Source: Acidimicrobiia bacterium (GTDB taxonomy: Bacteria; Actinomycetota; Acidimicrobiia; Spongiisociales; Spongiisociaceae). From it: 57,687 nt of DNA. The translations under genes were made by a program, and so were the position numbers. The DNA is taken from assembly GCA_022827785.1 (NCBI GenBank), contig JAJEIM010000035.1, forward strand, positions 1-57,687, written 5' to 3'. Positions 1 to 7,544 of the stretch are shown in pieces. Within the stretch, counting starts at the first letter, position 1, and the number at the start of each line of letters is the position of its first letter. Under the pieces are notes generated by a model. That model searched no databases and had not been told where the DNA came from. It saw only the letters and a list, made by a program, of their open reading frames with translations.

Positions 1-139
1 CCGTAAACACATTACCCTCAACCCGCTCAGCCAACACCCGAGTAATCGCCGCAGTCAAAGTCGTCTTCCCATGATCAATATGACCCATCGTCCCAACATT
101 CACATGCGGCTTCACCCGCACAAAACGCTCCTTAGCCAT
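1..139 (-). CDS. tuf: Elongation factor Tu, N-terminal fragment (runs off window)
   Basis: The first 46 codons of EF-Tu, the GTPase that carries aminoacyl-tRNA to the ribosome. They read [16 protein letters not shown] followed by the P-loop GHIDHGKTT (about residues 19-27), which is diagnostic. The start is the ATG at 139; the rest lies left of the window. Codon choice differs visibly from the neighbours: AAT, GTT, ATT, GAT, CAT, ACT and TTG instead of the C/G-ending codons used elsewhere. That is compatible with a very highly expressed gene, though in high-GC genomes C-ending codons are usually preferred. The three tRNA genes upstream on the same strand match the tRNA-tuf order common in bacteria. 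Confidence 0.97.
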   Translation of the reverse strand, partial: MAKERFVRVKPHVNVGTMGHIDHGKTTLTAAITRVLAERVEGNVFT

Positions 140-221
140 GACGATTCCCTCCTCGTGTAGCAGACTGCTGGTACATACGTTCGGCGGGCCGGCCATCCTC
201 CACAGGACAACCGACCGCTCG

Positions 222-295
222 TAGCGGCGGGCAGACTTGAACTGCCGACCTCTCGATTATGAGTCGAGCGCTCTTACCGACTGAGCTACGCCGCC
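222..295 (-). tRNA. tRNA-Met (CAT anticodon)
   Basis: Seventy-four nucleotides fold into a full cloverleaf. The acceptor stem GGCGGCG pairs with CGCCGCT (one G-U), the anticodon stem is CTCGA/TCGAG, and the loop CTCATAA gives anticodon CAT. The T-arm is GGCAG-TTCAAGT-CTGCC and the discriminator is A. CCA is not encoded. It looks like an elongator tRNA-Met; a CAT anticodon can also be tRNA-Ile2 after lysidine modification, which sequence alone cannot exclude. It lies between tRNA-Thr and tuf and is probably co-transcribed with them. Confidence 0.95.
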
Positions 296-336
296 AGGCA
301 TCGGGGCAGGGACGAACCGCTGTTCACTGCCTGCCG

Positions 337-410
337 AGCCCCCTTCCGGATTCGAACCGGAGACCTCCTCCTTACCATGGAGGCGCTCTGGCCTACTGAG
401 CTAAGGGGGC
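337..410 (-). tRNA. tRNA-Thr (GGT anticodon)
   Basis: Seventy-four nucleotides. The acceptor stem is GCCCCCT/AGGGGGC, the anticodon stem CCTCC/GGAGG, and the loop ATGGTAA gives anticodon GGT. The T-arm is TCCGG-TTCGAAT-CCGGA and the discriminator is T. All stems pair perfectly. It is the middle gene of the Tyr-Thr-Met tRNA cluster that precedes tuf. Confidence 0.96.
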
Positions 411-442
411 CTGGTTGGACGGACGGTTCACGTCCACGCTAG

Positions 443-524
443 TGCCGGGAGAAGGATTCGAACCTCCGAAGGCTTCGCCGGCAGATTTACAGTCTGCTCC
501 CTTTGGCCGCTCGGGCATCCCGGC
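443..524 (-). tRNA. tRNA-Tyr (GTA anticodon, class II)
   Basis: Eighty-two nucleotides with a long variable arm, as expected of bacterial tRNA-Tyr. The acceptor stem is GCCGGGA/TCCCGGC, the anticodon stem GCAGA/TCTGC, and the loop CTGTAAA gives anticodon GTA. The variable-arm hairpin and the T-loop TTCGAAT are present and the discriminator is A. It is the first gene of the tRNA-tuf series on the minus strand. The 105 bases between it and the htpX stop should hold the promoter, but I see no convincing -35/-10 pair there. Confidence 0.96.
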
Positions 525-629
525 TCCGGGCAGCGGGTGCCACCTGGTTAGCGGGAGAATGCTAGTCACTTCGAGCCCCGGCGGAAACAGGGTACCGCCC
601 CCGGACCGGGCCTCCTCCACCCCGCTGGT

Positions 630-1484
630 TTAGATGCGGTAGTACATGTTCTCCAGCCGGCGGATCCTCTCCTCGATGGGCGGATGGGTCGAGAACAGCC
701 CTCCGGCTCCGGGCGGGCGTCTCCGGCCGAACGCCTTGAGCGGGTCGGCGATGAACAGCTGGCTGACCGCCGGGTTGACGTCCATCGGGATCCGTCCCGA
801 TGCGGTTCCGATCTTGTCCAGGGCTCGCGCCAGGCTGAGCGGCTGGCCGGTCATCTCGGCGCCCGAGCGATCGGCCTGGTACTCGCGAGCCCGCGAGATG
901 GCCATGCGGATGACCATGCCCGCCAGCGGGGCCAGTATCAGCGCAGCCAGCGCGATCACCAGATTGATCGGGCTGCGGTTCCTGGAACCTCCGAACCAGA
1001 GGGCCATCCGAGCAAAGATGGAAAGGGCGGCGGCGAGCATGGCGGCGATCGACGAGATCAGGATGTCACGGTTGCGGACATGGGAGAGCTCGTGGGCGAT
1101 GACACCTTCGAGCTCGTCGTCCTTCATGATCTCGAGGATGCCCGTGGTGACCGCCACGGCGGCGTTCTTGGGATTGCGGCCGGTGGCGAAGGCGTTGGGC
1201 TGGGCCGACTCGATCAGGTGGATGGAGGGCTCGGGCATGTTCGACACGGCGGCCAGCCGGCGCACCATGCCGTAGACCTTGGGCAACTCCTGCTCCGTTA
1301 CCGGTCGGGCCCGGCTCATGGCGAGGGCCAGCTTGGCGGAGAAGAAGTAGGCGCCGACGTTCAGTAACAGAGCGAACCCCAAGCCGATGTACAGGCCCTG
1401 GGAGCCGCCGAACAGCAGCCATCCGAGCATCCATACCAGGGCGCTCATCAGGCTCAACAACGCGACCGTCTTCAGGTTGTTCAT
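630..1484 (-). CDS. htpX: Membrane zinc protease HtpX (M48B)
   Basis: A 284-residue integral membrane metalloprotease that degrades misfolded membrane proteins, part of envelope quality control alongside FtsH. Two hydrophobic segments lie near residues 5-50. The zinc motif HELSH is at 131-135 and the third ligand is probably Glu201 in REYQADRSG. Two further hydrophobic segments (about 141-160 and 173-192) lie between them. Length and order match HtpX (about 280-300 residues). The ATG at 1484 gives the expected N-terminus MNNLKTVALLSL. It follows the MidA-type methyltransferase by 31 bases on the same strand and precedes the tRNA cluster. Confidence 0.95.
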   Translation of the reverse strand: MNNLKTVALLSLMSALVWMLGWLLFGGSQGLYIGLGFALLLNVGAYFFSAKLALAMSRARPVTEQELPKVYGMVRRLAAVSNMPEPSIHLIESAQPNAFATGRNPKNAAVAVTTGILEIMKDDELEGVIAHELSHVRNRDILISSIAAMLAAALSIFARMALWFGGSRNRSPINLVIALAALILAPLAGMVIRMAISRAREYQADRSGAEMTGQPLSLARALDKIGTASGRIPMDVNPAVSQLFIADPLKAFGRRRPPGAGGLFSTHPPIEERIRRLENMYYRI

Positions 1485-1515
1485 GGTGAGCGAGATGATA
1501 ACGGGGCGCCGGCGC

Positions 1516-2589
1516 CTACCTGGTGGCCACCAGGACCCGGAAGTCGCCGAAGCCCCGCGGGTGGAGCAGGGTCTCGATCTCCTTCACTCTCGACCGGAGC
1601 CGGAGCCGCTCCATCGGGTCGCCATCCCGCGCCTCAGCCAGTTCCCTCTGCCGGAACTCCGCCCTCCTGCCATCCAGCCCCAGCTCGGACAGGAAATCGT
1701 CCTGGCGGTACAACTTGCATTGCAGTCCGCGGTCAGTCGCCGCCCTCGCCAGGGCCGAGAAGTCGACGTCTGCGGTTATGTCCATCGAACCCGGCTCGTC
1801 GAGCGGGTGCCGGCTGAGGTGGTGGGCGCGGTAGGTTCGCAGCGTCCCGCCCCGGCGGCGGCGCAGCAGGAGTCCTTCCGAAGTGTCGCCGTAGTCGATA
1901 ACCACGATCGCGCCGGCCTCGAGCAGATCGATCATCCGCCCCATCCAGTTGCTGGCAGCCAGCTGGCACTCCACCACCCCGCCTGAGGGAACATCTGCGG
2001 CGTGCGCCTTCAGCCAGGCCAGCACCTCGGAACGGACCGGCGCCTCCACCAGAACCAGATCGGCGCCGTCGCTCCAGACCCGGCGCTCCGCCCAGCCCCC
2101 TTCCTCAGCCCGCACCGCAATTGCCACGGGCAGGTTGTCCACGACCTCGTTGGCGATGACCACTCCCCGGAAACGATCCAGATCCCGATGGTCCGATGCG
2201 ACCTCTACAGCCGGGAGTGCCTGGCGGAGGGCCTCTCGGGCGGCGGGAGAGGCCTCCAGCGCCACGGTGCGGGGTGTCCAATCCAATGCAGTGAGGAGGG
2301 GCGAGAGCAACGCGCCCGACCCCGCGCCCACCTCCAGCAGGGTGAACCCGGCCGGGCGGCCCAGCCTCCGAAACTCACTCTCCGCGAAGCGGGCCAGCGT
2401 GGCGCCGAACTCGCCGCTCGTCTCCGGACTGGTCAGGAAGTCCCCCTCGGCCTGCGAACGCAGCGGCCCCGAGCCGAAGAACCCGCCGTCGGGGTCATAG
2501 AGCGCCATCTCCATGAAGCGGTCGAAGGGGATCGGCCCCTCGCGCCGGACCAGGTCGACGATCCGCTCCTTCAGACCGCTCCGGTTCAT
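1516..2589 (-). CDS. MidA/NDUFAF7-type SAM-dependent methyltransferase
   Basis: A 357-residue class I methyltransferase of the Methyltransf_28 (DUF185) family. The SAM-binding glycine motif EVGAGSG is at 86-92. It is preceded by the family's N-terminal signature, with YDPDGGFFG near 31-39 and GDFLTSPETS near 49-58, which I recognise from MidA and NDUFAF7. Mitochondrial NDUFAF7 dimethylates an arginine of complex I subunit NDUFS2 (the NuoD homologue). Bacterial members are mostly uncharacterised, and a nuo operon lies 37 kb away in this window. The ATG at 2589 fits the family start. A hairpin lies between this gene and the phosphorylase upstream. Confidence 0.9.
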   Translation of the reverse strand: MNRSGLKERIVDLVRREGPIPFDRFMEMALYDPDGGFFGSGPLRSQAEGDFLTSPETSGEFGATLARFAESEFRRLGRPAGFTLLEVGAGSGALLSPLLTALDWTPRTVALEASPAAREALRQALPAVEVASDHRDLDRFRGVVIANEVVDNLPVAIAVRAEEGGWAERRVWSDGADLVLVEAPVRSEVLAWLKAHAADVPSGGVVECQLAASNWMGRMIDLLEAGAIVVIDYGDTSEGLLLRRRRGGTLRTYRAHHLSRHPLDEPGSMDITADVDFSALARAATDRGLQCKLYRQDDFLSELGLDGRRAEFRQRELAEARDGDPMERLRLRSRVKEIETLLHPRGFGDFRVLVATR

Positions 2590-2599
2590 GCCGCGGGAT

Positions 2600-2638
2600 G
2601 ACCGTCGTCAGGCGGGCGCTGAGCGATGACGACCGGTC
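2600..2638. other. Intercistronic hairpin
   Basis: The arms are GACCGTCGTCA and TGACGACCGGTC: eleven pairs with one bulged base and a 16-nt loop. It lies between the purine nucleoside phosphorylase stop and the methyltransferase start. No T-run follows on the minus strand, so it may be a weak terminator or an mRNA-processing element rather than a canonical terminator. Confidence 0.4.
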
Positions 2639-2645
2639 AGCACCT

Positions 2646-3506
2646 TTACAACCTCGGGAGGAGGGCGTCGAAGAGCGCCCGGAGCCTTCCCGCCGCCCTG
2701 CCTGCGGTCTCGATGACCTCCTCGCCGGTGATCTTGCGACCGGCCAGCCCGGCGGCCCGGTTGGTGCACAGCGATATCCCCAGCACCTCCGCACCCATGT
2801 GTCGAGCGGCGATGGCTTCGGGCACGGTGGACATTCCGATCAGGTCAGCGCCCAGAGCGATGGCCATCCTGATCTCGGCCGGCGTCTCGAACATCGGCCC
2901 GCGCCACCACATGTAGACGCCTTCATGCAAGGAAATCCCCACCGAGGCGGCGGCGTCGGTGGCCTTCCGGCGGAGCGCCGGGGAGTACACGTCGGTCATG
3001 TCCGGGAATCGAGTTCCCAGGCGCTCATCGTTGTCTCCCCGCAAGGGACTGAGGCCGGGCAGGTTGATGTGGTCGGTGAGGAGGACGAGGTCACCCGGAT
3101 CGATGCCGGGAGTGCACCCGCCCGAGGCGTTGGTCAGCACCACCTTGCGGGCGCCGGACATGATGGCAGCTCGCACCGGGAAGACGATCTCGGCCGGGCT
3201 GTAACCCTCGTAGTGATGGATCCGGCCCGAGTAGAGCAACACCCGGTTGCCACCCATCTCGAGGGAGTAGGCCGTGCCGGCATGGCCGGGCGCCGAGGGT
3301 CGTGGGAAGCCCGGTATCTCCGAGTACGGGACCGCCACCGCTCCGTCGAGGGTGTCGGGATAGCCGCCGAGACCGGAGCCCAGGACTGCCACCACATCGT
3401 GGCCGTCGCGCCCGGTGAGCCGGTTGAGTACCTCCGCCGCCCCGGTAAGACGCTCGTACAGATCACCCATGACCACCTCGTTATCCCCGACCGGACGATC
3501 GGTCAT
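2646..3506 (-). CDS. Purine nucleoside phosphorylase / methylthioinosine phosphorylase family
   Basis: A 286-residue trimeric-type (PNP/MTAP) nucleoside phosphorylase. It cleaves a purine (deoxy)nucleoside with phosphate to base and sugar-1-phosphate in the cytoplasm. The phosphate loop GSGLG is at 43-47, followed by FPRPSAPGHAG, SGRIHHYEGY and LTNASGG. The purine pocket carries FETPAEIR and CTNRAAG; the Asn in TNRAAG is the residue that in PNPs favours 6-oxopurines. The segment YMWWRGPMFET replaces the usual Y-A-G-L-P-G-P, an odd substitution. The start is set by an ATGA overlap at 3503-3506 with the upstream phosphorylase. Next to an MTA-type deaminase and mtnA it could act on methylthioinosine or 5'-deoxyinosine; that substrate is an inference. 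Confidence 0.88.
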   Translation of the reverse strand: MTDRPVGDNEVVMGDLYERLTGAAEVLNRLTGRDGHDVVAVLGSGLGGYPDTLDGAVAVPYSEIPGFPRPSAPGHAGTAYSLEMGGNRVLLYSGRIHHYEGYSPAEIVFPVRAAIMSGARKVVLTNASGGCTPGIDPGDLVLLTDHINLPGLSPLRGDNDERLGTRFPDMTDVYSPALRRKATDAAASVGISLHEGVYMWWRGPMFETPAEIRMAIALGADLIGMSTVPEAIAARHMGAEVLGISLCTNRAAGLAGRKITGEEVIETAGRAAGRLRALFDALLPRL

Positions 3507-4228
3507 CCGTCGATGAGGGCATCCAGTCCGATGCCGATCATCGCCTCCACCGAGTCGTAGACCACCTGGCGGTGGGGATCGTAACCACCCTGTTCCCCGT
3601 GCAAGGGATTGCCGTCTGCCGCCAGCACGGCGCCGGTGGTCACCGCGTTGAGCGAGCCGCTGACGAACAGGGCGGCGCACTCCATCTCGACCGCGATGGC
3701 GCCCGCCCGGTGCCAGAACTCAAGGTCGCCGCCGAGCACGTCGCCCGGATAGAACAGCGCGTGGGTGAGGACCACGCCCTCGTGGGAGCGGTGCCCGGTG
3801 GAGGCCACCGCCCGGCGGATCGCAGTGACGACGTCGACCGAAGCGAGAGCGGGGAATGGCGGGGGGACCAGGGCGTCGGTGACGCCGTCGGCGCGGATGG
3901 CGCCGGTGACGATGACCAGATCGCCGTCCTGGACCTCGGCGGCAAGACCCCCGCAGGTTCCGGTCCGGATGATCCGGCGGACGCCGGCGCGGCTCAATTC
4001 CTCGAACACGATGACCGCTCCCGGCGATCCCACCCCGTGAGACGTCACGGCTACCTCGACGCCCTTGTGGGTCCCGCCGTATGTCACGTACTCCCGGAAG
4101 CTGCCCAGTTGGCGGCGATCCTCGAGGTGCCGGGAGGCCAGTTCGGCCCGGGCCGGATCACCCATCACCAGCGCTCGGTCGGGCATTTCATCCGGGTCCA
4201 CCCGGAGGATCGGGGTTAGTTCGGCCAT
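3503..4228 (-). CDS. NP-I family nucleoside phosphorylase (DeoD/Udp type)
   Basis: A 241-residue hexameric-type nucleoside phosphorylase (NP-I, PNP_UDP_1). The conserved phosphate-binding MGDPARAE is near 22-29, GTCGG lies in the central strand, and the ribose-binding VEMECAALF sits near 180-188. It cleaves nucleosides to base and (deoxy)ribose-1-phosphate; uridine, inosine or adenosine preference cannot be read with certainty. A strong ribosome binding site GAGGAGG precedes the ATG at 4228. The stop overlaps the next phosphorylase start by ATGA, so translation is probably coupled. It sits downstream of the aldolase/dehydrogenase fusion in the nucleoside-salvage block. Confidence 0.88.
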   Translation of the reverse strand: MAELTPILRVDPDEMPDRALVMGDPARAELASRHLEDRRQLGSFREYVTYGGTHKGVEVAVTSHGVGSPGAVIVFEELSRAGVRRIIRTGTCGGLAAEVQDGDLVIVTGAIRADGVTDALVPPPFPALASVDVVTAIRRAVASTGHRSHEGVVLTHALFYPGDVLGGDLEFWHRAGAIAVEMECAALFVSGSLNAVTTGAVLAADGNPLHGEQGGYDPHRQVVYDSVEAMIGIGLDALIDG

Positions 4229-4267
4229 ACAAGCACCTCCTCGATTGACAGACTATCGGTAATCCCG

Positions 4268-4287
4268 ACCGCCGGTAAGTCGGCGGT
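4268..4287. other. Small hairpin in the 155-bp gap upstream of the phosphorylase
   Basis: A seven-base-pair stem (ACCGCCG / CGGCGGT) with a six-base loop, in the gap between the aldolase fusion and the phosphorylase. No T-tract follows on the minus strand. It could help insulate the two transcripts, but the evidence is weak. I see nothing else in 4229-4383 apart from the phosphorylase ribosome binding site. Confidence 0.3.
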
Positions 4288-4383
4288 TGCTATCAAGGCA
4301 CCGTTCGTATGGAGCAGCTCCCATCCGCCGCGACAGGTCTCGGTCCTTCAGATGGATTCCGGGAGCCATGGCCTCTTGCGGAG

Positions 4384-6357
4384 TCAGACCACCCGTTCGT
4401 TGCCGCCGTCCACGGGGATCTGCGCTCCCGTGGTCACCGCGAAGGCGTCCCCGCACAACTCGATCACCACCCTGGCTACCGCTTCTGAGGTCACCTCGGC
4501 GGACAGCAGGTTCCGGGTCCGGTACTCCCCCTCTGTGAGCCCGTAGGCGGCGGCCCGATCGGCGATCAGGTCCTCGTCCCAGAGGCCCGTGTCGAACACC
4601 CCGTCCGGGTGGACCAGGTTGACCCGGATGCCGTCATCGGCCCACTCGAGGGCCGCCACGCGGGCCAGCTGGGTGACGGCCGCCTTGGAGGCTGAGTAGG
4701 CGGCCGCGCTGCGGCCAGGGGCGGCCACGTTCTTGGACGCTATCACCACCACCCGGCCCCCCGCCGGAGAGCAGGCCAGGAAGGGATGGACCGCAGCGAG
4801 GAGGGCGGCCACCGCGTCGGCGTTGACGGACATTGTCGCCCGCCACCGGTCCTCGTCCAGCTCGCTGACCGGCTGTGCCTCGCCGAACACCCCGGCCGCC
4901 GGCACCACGATGTCGATGCCTCCGAACCGCTCCACCGCCGCGTCTATAGCTGCCTGCTGGGCGGGGCCATCGGTCACGTCAACCGTCATCCCCAGCCAGG
5001 CCGGGCCGTCGAAGGCGCCCGCAACCGCCCCGTCACGGTCCAGACCGACCACCGAGCACCCTTTCGCCAGCAGGGCTGCGGCGCAGGCCCGGCCGATGCC
5101 CGAAGCCGCTCCGGTGACCACCGCCACCATGCCGGTGAATTCCGGAGGCCGGCCCGCCCGGCGCAGCTTGGCCTGCTCCAGGTCCCAGTACTCGCAGTCG
5201 AACAGATGGCCCGCTTCCAGGGCCACGTACCCGCCCAGGTGGTCCTCGGAACGTTCCAGGACGGCCATGGTGTGGTGGTAGATGTCGGCGGCGATCCCTG
5301 ACGCCTTGGCGGTCTCGCCCGCGGTCAGCAGGCCCAACTCCGGGTCCACCACCACCCGGGGCGCCGGATCGAGCATGGTCAGCTCGGTCCGGGAGCGGCT
5401 CCGGTTCTCATCGAAGTAGCGGCGATAGCCGTCCACGTAGGCGCCCACATCGGTGCCCACCATGGGGAACCGCTTGGTACGGATGACGTGGTCGGGAGTG
5501 AGCGGGCCCCGGTTCGCCAGGCTCCCGAGGTCGGATCGGCCCACGAAGCGGGCGGCGGCGGCGTTCGCATGGCGGGTCATGATCATCGGCTTGCCCGCTG
5601 CCGCCGAGATACGGCCGCGGAGCCGCGCCAGCGCGACGGGCGCCACCGGGGGGAGAGCCGCCCGATCCCGGGCGGACGCCGCCGGAGCGCGGGCGTCGAG
5701 CCACTCCTCGGCCCTGGAAATCAGCTCGATATGGCGGCCGTAGGCCTCCCTGGTGGTTGCGCCGTGGGTGAACAGGCCGTGGTTGAGTAGCACCATCCCG
5801 ACGGCGCCCGCGTGGTGGTGATCCCGCCAGATCTCCACCACCAGCCGGGCCAGGTCGAAGCCGGGCATGATGTAGGGCACGACCAGCACGTCCCTCCCGA
5901 ACACCTCCCTGATGCGCTCCTCCCCGTCAGCCAGGTTGGTGAGGGTGACGATCGCGTCCGCATGGCTGTGCTGGACGGCCGGGTAGGGCAGGAAGGCGTG
6001 CAGCAGGGTCTCCACCGAGGGTTGCGGGGCGGCCGGGTCGAGGCGGGCGGCGGACAGCTCCCGCATCATGTCCGGATCGGAGAGCCGGTCGAGCGCCAGC
6101 AGGTCGTGGAGCCGGTCGATGGGAAGGGGGGTGAACCCCGGCGCCTCGATGGTGGCCAGGTCCCACCCCGAACCCTTCACGTACAGGGCGTCGATGGTGC
6201 GCCCGGTTATGTCGCGAAACGGCGCCTTCACGGATGTGTTGCCGCCGCCGTGCAGCACGAGGAAGGGGTCGCTCCCCAGCAGGCGGGATCCGTAGACGCA
6301 CTCGCCCAGCGGCCCCTCGAATGCCGCCGCCTCAGCGTCGTCCCACCTGTCTTCCAT
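4384..6357 (-). CDS. Bifunctional class II aldolase / short-chain dehydrogenase
   Basis: A 657-residue fusion of the RhaD-SDR (YuxG-like) type. The N-terminal half is a zinc class II aldolase: LVLHGGGNTSVK (33-44), VKGSGWDLATIE (60-71), zinc-binding H130 and H132 in QHSHAD, and H193 in LLNHGLFTHG. The C-terminal half is an SDR: nucleotide loop TGAASGIG (415-422), PAAG in place of NNAG, and the catalytic YSASK. Known relatives cleave rhamnulose-1-phosphate to DHAP and lactaldehyde and oxidise the aldehyde. Here no other rhamnose gene is nearby; instead mtnA, an MTA-type deaminase and phosphorylases surround it. The substrate may therefore be 5-methylthioribulose- or 5-deoxyribulose-1-phosphate (inference). 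The ATG at 6357 fits the family N-terminus. Confidence 0.9.
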   Translation of the reverse strand: MEDRWDDAEAAAFEGPLGECVYGSRLLGSDPFLVLHGGGNTSVKAPFRDITGRTIDALYVKGSGWDLATIEAPGFTPLPIDRLHDLLALDRLSDPDMMRELSAARLDPAAPQPSVETLLHAFLPYPAVQHSHADAIVTLTNLADGEERIREVFGRDVLVVPYIMPGFDLARLVVEIWRDHHHAGAVGMVLLNHGLFTHGATTREAYGRHIELISRAEEWLDARAPAASARDRAALPPVAPVALARLRGRISAAAGKPMIMTRHANAAAARFVGRSDLGSLANRGPLTPDHVIRTKRFPMVGTDVGAYVDGYRRYFDENRSRSRTELTMLDPAPRVVVDPELGLLTAGETAKASGIAADIYHHTMAVLERSEDHLGGYVALEAGHLFDCEYWDLEQAKLRRAGRPPEFTGMVAVVTGAASGIGRACAAALLAKGCSVVGLDRDGAVAGAFDGPAWLGMTVDVTDGPAQQAAIDAAVERFGGIDIVVPAAGVFGEAQPVSELDEDRWRATMSVNADAVAALLAAVHPFLACSPAGGRVVVIASKNVAAPGRSAAAYSASKAAVTQLARVAALEWADDGIRVNLVHPDGVFDTGLWDEDLIADRAAAYGLTEGEYRTRNLLSAEVTSEAVARVVIELCGDAFAVTTGAQIPVDGGNERVV

Positions 6358-6405
6358 CAGATTCTCCCAGGCCGTGCGGAGGCAAGACTAGAGACCAGTC
6401 GCAGG

Positions 6406-6699
6406 TCAGGCGATGCGGGTCATCCGGCTGACCACCACGTGCTCTGTATGGTCCGCGATGGCAGCCAGGCCATCGGCGATGTGGGGTTCGTCGAGGTGGG
6501 CGTCGAGGTCGGCCTCGCTCCGCCAGAGGGCGACGAAGTAGAAGAGGCCGGGATCGCTGTCGACCACATGTAGCCGGTAGTCGAGGCAACCCTCCTCCTC
6601 ACGGGTGGGCGCGACCATCGCGATGAGCGCGTCCCGCACGGTCTCCTCCGATCCGGGAACGGCCCGCACCCGCGCCACGGCTGTGAGAGCGCCTGCCAT
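6406..6699 (-). CDS. ABM-domain (YgiN-like) small protein
   Basis: A 97-residue protein with the antibiotic-biosynthesis-monooxygenase fold. It has an N-terminal strand TAVARVRAVPGSEE, a central EEGCLDYRLHV, and FYFVALWRSEADLDAHL followed by a His-containing helix. Such dimeric ferredoxin-like proteins include quinol monooxygenases and many of unknown role. The ATG at 6699 fits the domain; an upstream ATG would add an unrelated 16-residue extension. It lies between the aldolase fusion and an SDR gene on the same strand and is probably part of that operon. Its substrate cannot be deduced. Confidence 0.82.
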   Translation of the reverse strand: MAGALTAVARVRAVPGSEETVRDALIAMVAPTREEEGCLDYRLHVVDSDPGLFYFVALWRSEADLDAHLDEPHIADGLAAIADHTEHVVVSRMTRIA

Positions 6700-6751
6700 G
6701 GAGTTCAACTGTACCGCCCTTCCCGCCGACGGGTCGATGCCGGGCAAGCCG

Positions 6752-7534
6752 TCAGTACCAGGTGTCGCCGCCGTCCACGTTGATGGCCTGTCCCCGGATT
6801 ATGTGCGCCGCGTCCGACAGCAGGAAGGCGATCACCCGGCCCACCTCCACCGGGGTGATGCGCCTGCCCAATTGCGCCGGGCCCATCGATCCCAGGAGCT
6901 CGCCGGCGGGGATGTCGAGCCGGGGCGAGAGCCACTCGGCCACACCCGCCAGCATGGGGGTGTCGACCCCGCCCGGGCAGACCGCGTTGACGTTGATCCC
7001 GTGCTCGGCCCATTCCATTGAGAGGGACCGGGTGAGGCCCAGGACAGCCGACTTGGAAGCGTTGTAGGCGGCCATGTTGCGGTAGCCGACCTTGCCGCAG
7101 TTGGACGCCACGTTGACGATGCTGCCCCCGCCGGAGGCCTTGAGCCGCTTGCCGACGGCCTGGGCGACCAGGAACGACCCGGTGACGTTGATCTCGAGTT
7201 GGCGGTTCCAATCCGGACCGGTCGCATCCCAGGCCTCGTCCAGCGTCACCACCCCGGCGTTGTTGACCGCGCCGTCGATACGGCCGAAGTGCCGCACCGC
7301 GGCCTCCACGGCCCGCTCGACCTCGCCCGCATCGGACACGTCGGCCCTGAAGGCGGCGGCCGATGCACCGGTCGGCCCGACCCGGCGGGCCGTCGCCCTG
7401 GCGCCGTCGGGGTCGATGTCCACCAGGGCCGCCATCCCGCCTGCTTCGAGAACGGCTCGGGCGATCCCCTCCCCGATCCCGCCGGCCGCGCCGGTCACCA
7501 GGTAGACGCGCCCCTCCAGGCCGGTCGCGCTCAC
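6752..7534 (-). CDS. Short-chain dehydrogenase/reductase (SDR)
   Basis: A 260-residue classical SDR. The NAD(P)-binding TGAAGGIG is near 14-21, NNAG in the middle, and the catalytic Ser lies in NVASNCG. The active-site YNASK follows, and the C-terminal VDGGDTWY is typical. An Asp at the end of strand beta-2 (LVDIDPDG) suggests NAD rather than NADP. It begins 10 bases after the stop of the preceding SDR gene, so the two are co-transcribed. It probably oxidises or reduces a sugar-type or small alcohol/aldehyde substrate of the nucleoside-salvage block; the substrate is unknown. Confidence 0.9.
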   Translation of the reverse strand: MSATGLEGRVYLVTGAAGGIGEGIARAVLEAGGMAALVDIDPDGARATARRVGPTGASAAAFRADVSDAGEVERAVEAAVRHFGRIDGAVNNAGVVTLDEAWDATGPDWNRQLEINVTGSFLVAQAVGKRLKASGGGSIVNVASNCGKVGYRNMAAYNASKSAVLGLTRSLSMEWAEHGINVNAVCPGGVDTPMLAGVAEWLSPRLDIPAGELLGSMGPAQLGRRITPVEVGRVIAFLLSDAAHIIRGQAINVDGGDTWY

Positions 7535-7544
7535 GGGATCGGCC

